From: Amia ocellicauda
Lineage: Eukaryota > Chordata > Actinopteri > Amiiformes > Amiidae
DNA: 64,000 bases
Assembly: GCF_036373705.1 (NCBI RefSeq)
Contig: NC_089863.1
Coordinates: 8,830,357-8,894,356 of the forward strand
Reading direction: 5' to 3'
Of the stretch, positions 48,613 to 64,000 are shown in pieces. The notes under the pieces were generated by a model. The model was not told the origin of the DNA. It ran no database searches and saw only the letters and a list, made by a program, of their open reading frames with translations. A program made the position numbers and the translations under genes. Numbering within the stretch: the first letter of the stretch is position 1; every line of letters begins with the position of its first letter.

Positions 48613-48659
48613 GAAAAGTAACGACATGAACGATGAAGATGAAAACACTCCTCCCAAGA

Positions 48660-50590
48660 AATGGTGTTAGTGTCCCACACCAAAGAATATACTAAGCTTT
48701 TCCGTGGCATGATAATGAAGTCTACAACATGTGAACAGTATGCACATTGCACGGTATGTGCTGTTCATATTTTCATAGCTCATGGTGGCCAGAATGACAT
48801 ACATAAACACATATGCACCAAGAAGCATGAGAACAAGGCTGCTTCCATGTCTACCTGCTCGAAACTTGAACATTTCTTCAGTGGTGGTGACAATCGTGGA
48901 GCTTTCAGGTCTGAAGTATTGTTCACAAACTTTTTGAACGAGCACAATATACCTCTGTCAGCCACTGATCATGCAGGTATGCCTTTTTAAGTTAATATTT
49001 CCAAGTTAATGAACACTGAACTGGAGAAGAGCCATTCCATGGAAAAATTGTGTGTAATTTTGCTGTGACAATGCCAGTGTTATGATGGGTGTTCATTGTG
49101 GAGTTGTCACTGTGATAAAGAAGAACTCTCAACAGGAGATGATTGTCATTGGGTGTCCGTGCCATCTTATCAATCTTGCCACAGAAAAGCTGTCCAGTTG
49201 TCTACAGACACGTATTGATGAAATACTGGTTTACATTTACTACTATTTGAACAAAAGTGCAAAACGGAAGCAGGAACTAAAATCTTTCCAGAGTCTGTGC
49301 AACACCGAAGTAAGGACAATCCTTAAGCATGTTAGTACAAGGTGGCTTTGACTGGGGATATGTGTCAAACGCTTACTTCAAGAGTGGGAACCTCTCAAAC
49401 AGTACTTAATCAGTGAATACAACATTCTACCAACAAACAGACAACTAAGAAAACAACAGTTCCCCAATTAAATGACCTCAACAATGTTTGGTGACTTCAA
49501 AATTTCAAAGAAGGTGACTTCAGAAGCAGGACAAGGAGGAGTTACAAACAATGTAGCAATGTCTGGGTAGAGTACTTCAAAACCTGTTCAGGAAACTAGT
49601 TCCAAAACCAGCAGCTCCAGCAAACAGCCTTTGACCAAACCAAAGGGAAAAAAGTAATGAATGCCCTCATATCTGATGTTACAAAAGCTTATCCATTGTT
49701 CCTGTCAAATGTTACTCCAACATGTGACCCCTGCAATCAGAAACTCAAGTGTGACATGCCTATGATCCACAAACATAAGCAAATCTAGTTGTAACTTTAC
49801 AAATATATTTTATGTGTACATTTGTGAAGGTGGAGATCATTTTGAACAATCCCAATCTTCTAGAAGTGAAATATGCTGATCGTGATAATCAGAAGGACAG
49901 CTTGGAACCTCTCATTGGCAGTTAAACACAATATGTGGTTAAAGGACTTCATAGAAAGGAAAGAGAAAGATTCTTCAAAGAGGTGAGATATTGTTATGTT
50001 CTAACATTCGTTTTTCACTACTAATCTTGCTAATTGCAATTAGTTCAAAAAGTTTTGTGTGTTTTTTAGGTCAGATTACTTCATGAAGGCTTGTTACTAC
50101 ATGAAGGAGAAATTCTCATTGAAATATAATGCTCTATAGCATGGTGAAATTGCAGACATCACCAAAAAGTACATCTTCAGATTCCAGTCAGTGAGATACT
50201 TCACTGATAACTTTCCTGTTCTGCTGAAATGCTTCACATTGGACACTCTGTACAATCAATTTGCCCTCTACCAGGTAACACAACTGGAAAGAGTTGATGA
50301 ACACTGGGTTGCCATTGGTCAAATGAAGGATGAATGTGGTGACTTCATGTTTGACAATCTGGCAAGTGTGTTTTTAGGATTGTTAGTGTTGACTCATAGC
50401 AATGCTGACTGTGAAAATATATTCTCTCTTGAAAAACAAGACAGATGGAAGATTGTCCATGTCAGTGAAGACTTTGGAAAGTATAGTAATTCAGAAAGAG
50501 GAAGGACTTCAAGGTGCTTCCTATGAACAGAAACCCAGTGATGAATTTCACGGGAAAGCTAAGGCAACAGTGAACAGCTTTAACAACTAA
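48660..50590 (+). pseudogene. hAT-type transposase fossil with BED finger
   Basis: Pieces of one hAT transposase lie in order. A BED-like zinc finger comes first (CTVCAVHIFIAHGGQNDIHKH), followed by VLFTNFLNEHNIPLSATDHAG. A deletion then removes the front of the RNase H-like core, and NTELEKS, GCPCHLINLATEKL and TEVRTILKHVSTRWL follow around 49000-49350. After a degenerate middle come the dimerisation-domain pieces LLVLTHSNADCENIFSL near 50380-50430. Several stops and frame changes show it is dead. It is either a decayed transposon or a domesticated-gene relative; ends were not found. Confidence 0.8.
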
Positions 50591-50813
50591 TGTGACTGTC
50601 TATGCAGACTGAATGTTCATCCTGTATATACATGTAAGTCTAGAGATGATTTGGCTTACTTGACCCTCAGTGTTACTTGTATTTGGAATTTCGTCTTACT
50701 CATATAGTTACATTTAATAGTTTTTAAATTATTTTTATTTGATAGATTTTTATGTTATTATTGAAAAAATAGTCATTACCAGTAATCAAATCATTATCTT
50801 ACTGAATGTCCTA

Positions 50814-51095
50814 CAGACGGGTGACAAATTAAAGGAAAAACCTGAATAAATGAGTGGAGGAACATAACGAATGCAGATGCCTCCAAACAGGTGTACTGCA
50901 TGATACAATTAAGCAATTAACATCCTATCATGCTCTGTAGCATGTATACAAATGCTGAGCAGGCCCAGTTGACCTTGATTTTGGATCAAGATGACAAGAG
51001 GAAAGGATCTAAGTGACTTTGAAAGAGGTGACATTATTGGGGCACGAATGGCAGGAGCTTCAGTCACAAAGACCCTGAACTGGCTAGTGTGCATA
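50814..51095 (+). mobile_element. Tc1-like transposon, left end only
   Basis: After a TA at 50812-50813 the sequence starts CAGACGGGTGACAAATTAAAGG, a Tc1-type end shown here by its first 20 bases or so. From 50991 it encodes MTRGKDLSDFERGDIIGARM, the start of a Tc1 transposase, ending about 35 codons later in unrelated sequence. Confidence 0.8.
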
Positions 51096-54000
51096 TTTCA
51101 AAGTTGGCAGGTCTGTCATTGATATATGTCTGTGCTGTTTATACTGTCTGAAAGCATAACTAACAGTATGTGTGTATATGAAGGACATCTTGTAAATCAT
51201 ACTCCTTGTCAGTCCCAGCTGGGAGACTGTGAATAGCAAGCTCTGATTGTGATCAGGCAGCATATATAGAGTTGTGGTATACATTCTACATAGTCAGAAT
51301 TGCTTCCCTAGAATGGGCTCTTCCACTTTGGCACTCAGAGCCTCTCTTCATCAATTCGCATAAATTCATTCCTGCATGTGAAGCCTGAGGGCCTTAGCCT
51401 CGCCCACCCACTCCCAGCTGTCCCGGCTCCTCCTGCAGTCAGCACCTCCCCAGACACTGTGTCTGCGTGACAGCGCCTCGCAGGGTACCTGACAGGAAGG
51501 GCTTGTTCAACTGTCGTAAACCGTAACGCGACCCTCTTCTGTCTTTTAACACTAGCCTATTATTAGAGTGCGTTTGCGTCTTTCTTGAGTGAAAGGACAC
51601 ATGGGAGATACCTCGCCTCACCTTGCCTCCTTACTCCATCTCTGATGTGGACGCTGTTCACTCATCCACCCAGCTCTGCTCTGACTGTAGTGGCTCGGTC
51701 CCACACCAAGGGCAGCTCTGCTCAGAGACAGGGGAGAAGGAGCCTTGTGTGACTATGGGGGACAGGAACACACACAGTATAAGCACTCGCTGTATGAAGA
51801 ATGAAAAGACAGTCGAATTTTCCCCTGGAGTTTCTCTCAACTCGGTGAGGAACAATTCACCATAGTGGGGAGTTGTCCCTCTGTTCCCAGAGTATCTGTA
51901 TAAAACTGTGTGCTCCTGCATCAGGGGGATCTGCTATTGTAAATTTCCTTCACTAGTACTGTCCTGCCAGTGTGACCGTGTGTTTTCATTATCTCTGTTA
52001 ATCTGTAATCAGCTCCTGTCTATATTGACACAGGAAACACAGCTAAGCCTATCTGGTAGGGGAGGAAGCACTCGGGCAGTACTGGCTGCCCCGTGGGAAT
52101 AGACACCTGTGATGGGTGGCAGCCTGACACTCGAGAGACCAGCTCTCTACTGGGGTGTATATGTGCTCTGTGCACAAAGGTGCCCCTTGCACCTCGTAGT
52201 GTCCCCATTAACCCCTGTACCGCACTACAGTGTTAAAAATGACAGTGACTATAAATACAGAGGTGCTAAAGGGTAGAGTCAGCCATGTCTGCTCTGATAG
52301 GCTGAGAGGGGCACCAAGGTCTGGCTCAGGGCTCACAGCCTGTGGTGTCTCTGTCACTTCTTGCAGGAGCTCTCAGTGCTGGAGAGGTAAGGGGCGTCAT
52401 TCACTCACCGCTTAACACACTCACTCAGACAGTCCTGTTTAGCATTATCGAAGCAGGGACTGGCACGATGCATGATGCAGGACTCGAATGCTGCTCGGCT
52501 CTCACAGCAGCTGAACTGAATGACGAATGACAGATCACAACTTAGTCGGGGAGACTGTTCTCCATTCATAATCCGCACCAGTCTCACTGCTTCCAAAATT
52601 CACTCTGAAAAAACAGAAACTATGAATATGATGATAATGACAATGAATAATAATAATAATTATAAAGAACGTATTGTGTGTGTATGTGTATAGATATACA
52701 TTTTTGGACTTGTGACAAAGATTATTTAGTATTGATGCATGATTCACTTGCTGTATCTGTTTTTTTTAACATTGTTTTCAAATTGTAGTTAATTTGCCAT
52801 TTCTTTAGCGGAGGACCACTGATTCAAACAGGGTTGTAAATGACAGAAATGTGTTATGCAAGTGAAATGGTCTCTGCTCAGCAGCATCCTGCAATTGTTG
52901 CACTAAGTGCTGCTGATCTTGTTATAAGCAAATAAGTACAGTTGAGCTGGTTGTCTCCTGTCCGTCTGTACAGAGAAAGATGACACTCGGGGAGGCTTTC
53001 CTGGATTGCAATGATAGTCGGGCATTAAGAAGAGCCAGCCTGGGGTGACACTGTTTTAATTAAACTGGACAGTTGTGACCTTTAAGACAATGATTGTACT
53101 TTACGGTGTGTGTCTGTGGAGCCCGGCTGTTCCCTGCTCTGAACTGTGGGCAGGTGCTCTGTGTCGATGCTGTGAGACTGAATGAGTGAGTGAGAGACAG
53201 ACAGACAGAGACGGTATAAAGCATGCTTTCTTCTGGGGAAATAATGTGTGCATGACACACAGTGCATGTTGGATTTGGTTGGAGAGCGGAAAGGTAAAGT
53301 GAAGGAACTAGGATTCCTCTTGTTCAAAAGGCTAAAGATATCAGTGGTATTTAATTTGGAATGGAAACAGTATAAACCATTTCATGTTTTGGTCGGAAGC
53401 TTTCTAAACACATGACGTATGTGAGAGAGAGACAGAGAGAGATAGAGAGAGTCGCAGGCCCACAGGGGTGGTGTCTTTGTCCTGCAGGGGTACTACAAAC
53501 CCCTGATGTCCATTTGTGAGGCGCCCCTCAGTGGACAGAGCAGGTAAGCACTGCCTTGGTGGGAGCTGCACAGTTGCTCTCCCTGCTCCCACCTTTCATC
53601 ATTAGATTTTCTCACCTTCTAACACTCTTCACTGTACTTACAAATCATCCTGCTTGCCCATTTCTAACCTTTTACATTTTCTTCACAAACTCTGTATGAA
53701 ATCAAAACAGAATACCTCAACTGAACATGCCAATGAACAAAATATCTGCATGCAATGTTTTTCTTTTTCATATCTCATATAATAACATATCATTACATAG
53801 TTAGGGAAGATCATTTGTACTGAGGCTCCCTGAGTCATTCAGACTGTACTTGTAATTTAGTAAGATTGCACTTACACAATGTTTTGTCATACTCTTGCCT
53901 TTGCTTTACTAGCACTTGTATTGTTTATTTTGATTTCCCCTTTGCTCCCTTTCCCTTAGCTCTTAACTTTGATTTAACATCTTGTCTGCACTGATCAGCT

Positions 54001-54165
54001 TTTTCATTCTAGGATGTAAGACCTTATATATGGCTTACTGTATCTCGTATACACTTGTGTAAATTGGAATTTGTAAATTGCATTATGCCTTGAATGATAT
54101 GCCTTGAAATATGCCTGTATTGTTGCACTTTGTATTGCCGTTATATTTTTTCTGCTAATAAATAC

Positions 54166-54217
<52 letters not shown>

Positions 54218-54426
54218 AGCTACAGTCTCAACCAAATGCCCAGCTGCTGTGTTATTTGGCGTAAAGGGCATAACGTTTTATATGCAACTTTATAATTAAT
54301 CTTTCACAGAACTTGAAAGATAATTCAAGATAATTCTGCACTGGGTGGCAGATGCACAGCACAACGGAACAGCCCTTCAGATGTGAATGAGAACCAACCG
54401 GACGAGCAGTACCCACCCAGACACAC
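51096..54426. other. Intergenic, no gene seen
   Basis: Short open frames only, none with domain support. Simple sequence: GACA/GAGA runs at about 53189-53211 and 53423-53452, and an AAT run at 54166-54215. Confidence 0.5.
54166..54215 (+). repeat. AAT microsatellite
   Basis: About 16 perfect trinucleotide units. Confidence 0.95.
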
Positions 54427-56608
54427 TGAGGCCCTGTGGCCAGTTGCATAAAGTATTTCTCTTCAGTGAAGGAAACTTTTCCCTTACCTAAGGGGATCAA
54501 TTAAGAGTGTTGCATAAAGCACCTTAAGTATTCTACTTAGGTGAGGAAAATCCCTTATGTGTCATGCTCCTCGACCTTTTCTATAACCAATAGACTGTAA
54601 TCTTACTGAGTGCTGCGGACCAGTTACCATTGAAACAGCATGGATCCCTCAGATAATTGGTTTAGATTCACTCAAGAAAATGGCAAAGAGATGAAACCTC
54701 AACCATTCTGAAGAAGAAAAGTTAGTTTTACTTGACAAGACAGTAAGTACAGGGGCTGGTTGTACTAACAGGATTGGATTTGGATGATGAAAAGGTGTTG
54801 TACGAAGCAGATCAAAATCAGGCTCCACTGATCTGATTGTTTGGTCCAATTATTAAGCAGCGCACGGGGTGACTAAGGAGGTAACTAGGGAGTGTCCTAT
54901 ATACATAAACCGGCTCATCCCTGGTGCGGCTATCCGAACATGAGTGCCTCTCCAATGACACCTGGGAAGCCTACAATGATAGAGTAAGTTATAAACCTTT
55001 CCGAAAACTATACTGTACTACATTGCTGACGAGTTTATCCACGTGGTCCTAAAGCCTGCAAGCAAGTTTTTCTGCTTGTCGATGGATTAAAAAATTTGAG
55101 TGGGGGGGGTGCATCCCCTACGCCTATAGAGCACGGCATACATCATTGGGGAGGACAAATTAACTTTCTCTCAATGTTCTCTAAACCTACAGCTATGCTT
55201 GAAACTAACATAGATCTTAAAAAGCTTTTTTAAAAAGGTGAGTGTAGCGCAAAGTCTCTGGAAGTGCCTTCCTCAGCCATGGCGCATTGCTACTGTCACC
55301 TGTCATCTTGAGTTTGCAGCAGGGCTGCTGAAGAAATAAGAGCATTTACAATTGTTTACACAAACTACTCCTCACCATAAAGACACAAAATCAGAGTGCA
55401 TGGTTCAACATTAAACTGTTTATTTGAAAGTCCAAATCTTTGTAAATAATGTCATTTTTTGATGTTAATCTGTGCTTAACTAGAATTATCTACACTGATA
55501 ATGTTGCCTACTACTTGCCAAAAGTTGCCGGTTGCTAAAACTCGAAACGCTAAACACAGCTTCAAAAGTTTGGGTAAGGCATGCCTGCATGTCGTCGTTG
55601 GTTCTACTACAGGATCAGTCATGTCTGTGAGGATTAATATGCTTCATGGTGTTAATCTGTACCGCTTTCATTCACCTTCCTCACCAAATACCTCTAAAGG
55701 GTTTTGCCTGTCTTTAAATACCCATGGTATGCATGTTTGAAGGTGGCTTCAAACTTAATGAAGTGTGTGTAGTTCCTCCATTTTAAAAAGTCTGAATTCT
55801 GATCCTGCTTTTGAGCTCAGATTGAGCGCTGATACGTTTAGTACAACACAATTGAGATCAAGATCAAGATCGGAGCCCGGATCCAGGATCGGATCCCGTT
55901 AGTACAACCGACCCCAGATGACAGTAGTCACTAAACAAGAACTGTGGGTTGAAATAACAGAGGCTGACAACACACAAAACATCGCTGTGCAGAGGACGAC
56001 TACTGACATTTAAAAAAGTATGAAAACACTGCAGTAATGGGGAAAGAAAAAATATTCCACTTACAGAAGAGAAGCTGGAAAATCAGGTTAGTATTGCTCT
56101 TCCAACTTATATCTTTATGGGTCAATTGCAACAAACAATCATCTGCAAATGATCCAGTGGTTAGTCTATACTGAACTGGTATGCTACCAATAGTTTAATA
56201 TTAACATTACTAATATAAAATTATAAGTTTTTCATCATTATCTCATCCTCCAGTACATCAAATGGATTCTCTCTCTGAAAACCCTTGTGTGAAGCAAAGC
56301 CTCACCTTCATTTTCAATGTGTAGAAATGTGGCCATTATAAAAAGGTATAGAGGTATTTGAATTGGACCCTTAATTTTACATAATTAAAATTTTTGCACA
56401 TTAACTAACTTATGGGAAATACTTGAGTATATATACTTATGTGATCAATCCAAATAGGATTCCTTACCTTCCCCTTACCATTCATTAAATCACTTAAACT
56501 TAAGTACCAGTTAATGAAACTAACCAGTAACCAGTTAATGAAACTAATGATGAAAACCATGAGGAAAATATATTTAAGTTGTTTTATGCAACCGGCCACT
56601 GGACCTCA
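54427..56608 (+). mobile_element. Harbinger-like DNA transposon, interrupted
   Basis: Inverted ends of 26 bp at 54427-54452 and 56583-56608 match in 23 positions and contain the core GTTGCATAAA. Inside, a Myb/SANT-like frame starts at about 54680 (NLNHSEEEKLVLLDKT) and continues after 55920 as VTKQELWVEITEADNTQN. PIF/Harbinger elements carry such a Myb gene beside the transposase. The Myb frame has two in-frame stops. No transposase was found and no target duplication is certain, so the superfamily is inference. Confidence 0.65.
54752..55915. mobile_element. Second DNA transposon nested inside the Harbinger-like element
   Basis: Inverted ends GGGGCTGGTTGTACTAAC (54752) and, on the other strand, GGGGTCGGTTGTACTAAC (55915) match in 23 of 28 positions. 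They cut the Myb/SANT reading frame of the outer element, whose two halves remain on either side. GACAGTA appears near both edges (54740-54746, 55921-55927) and may mark the target duplication. No coding gene was recognised inside, so it is probably non-autonomous. Confidence 0.7.
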
Positions 56609-56876
56609 TAGTCCACATAAACACAGAAAATAATTATTCAAATGTACACACTCGCATTCAGTTCTGTGTTATAATAATACTGGTTTGACTTTTTATGCCC
56701 AATTCACAATAAAATATACATCTGTAAATGGCACCTTCAACAGCCAAATCAAAGGTAAAATATTAAACCTGCACAAAGAATCAGTCATGTATTCAGCAAC
56801 AGACCCCAACAGCCTATAACCTCATTAAACATCAAAGCAGGACGCGCAGCACAGGAATGTTCATTTTCAAATTCAT

Positions 56877-56882
56877 TTTATT
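56877..56882 (-). terminator. Poly(A) signal of the second myosin gene
   Basis: AATAAA on the minus strand, 91 bp past the stop, in the same context as in the complete gene. Confidence 0.8.
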
Positions 56883-56972
56883 CTACAGGATTACAGGAAG
56901 GGCAGAGAGAAAGCAGAGGGGAGACTAAAGCACAGCAGACAAGAGGTTTTCAGAAAGGTCCATCAGAGAGCT

Positions 56973-63835
<6,863 letters not shown>

Positions 63836-64000
63836 CTGCGGACAAGAACAAACTTGATGATGAAACGCAAACACTTTTCATTATTGTGTTATTAGTTGAT
63901 GTCTCTGCTAACACTACTAAAGTGTGGAGAATATCTGACTAAAAAAGTATTGTCCTGTTTTCTACAGTTAGGAGTCCCCATTGTCAGAAACCTGACACAT

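Noticed and set aside
51623-51865. 80-residue plus-strand frame in intergenic DNA
   Set aside because: No domain, no splice or promoter context, ordinary length for chance.

Overview
The window is vertebrate nuclear DNA, almost certainly from a ray-finned fish. It has compact multi-exon genes with GT-AG introns, abundant Tc1, hAT, Harbinger-like and Kolobok-like DNA transposons, fish-type interspersed repeats, and the cardiac myosin neighbourhood (MYH6/MYH7 with NGDN and PABPN1) that mammals also keep. An early-branching lineage (bowfin, gar or sturgeon-like) is possible from the repeat flavour, but the species is inference.

Layout. 1-3460: intergenic, with a nearly complete Tc1 transposon (1083-2629). 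3465-5540: a two-exon secreted ENDOD1-like nuclease gene (-). 5540-14800: three tandem C2H2 zinc-finger genes (+) in a repeat of period 2842 bp. 15500-19590: NGDN (neuroguidin, -), 11 coding exons. 19587-20681: GC- and CCAAT-rich head-to-head promoter. 20682-28000: PABPN1 (+), 7 exons, with A-rich tracts after the stop. 28330-28455: a decayed stray copy of a myosin promoter. 31085-44760: a complete cardiac/slow myosin heavy chain gene (-), 37 coding exons, 1935 aa, with two non-coding leader exons, TATA, CArG and M-CAT sites. 44800-56860: transposon-rich intergenic DNA (hAT fossil, Tc1 fragment, and one Harbinger-like element interrupted by another). 56860-64000: a second tandem myosin gene (-) whose 5' part lies beyond the window.

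Both myosin genes carry a miR-208-family hairpin in the same intron, which ties the locus firmly to vertebrate MYH6/MYH7. The two genes share near-identical introns over part of their rod region, which suggests gene conversion. A 1.3-kb TTAA-flanked element in the last intron of the complete gene is missing from the paralogue, giving a clean empty site; it holds a decayed reading frame resembling the cysteine-rich C-terminal domain of P2X7.

Functionally the host genes cover sarcomere contraction plus an embedded microRNA, nuclear poly(A) tail control (PABPN1), ribosome biogenesis/translation control (NGDN), a secreted nuclease-like protein, and a fast-evolving zinc-finger cluster. The novel-looking points are the zinc-finger array (homogenised N-terminus, altered fingers), the stray myosin promoter, the Kolobok-like element with its P2X7-like domain, and the nested Harbinger-like elements.
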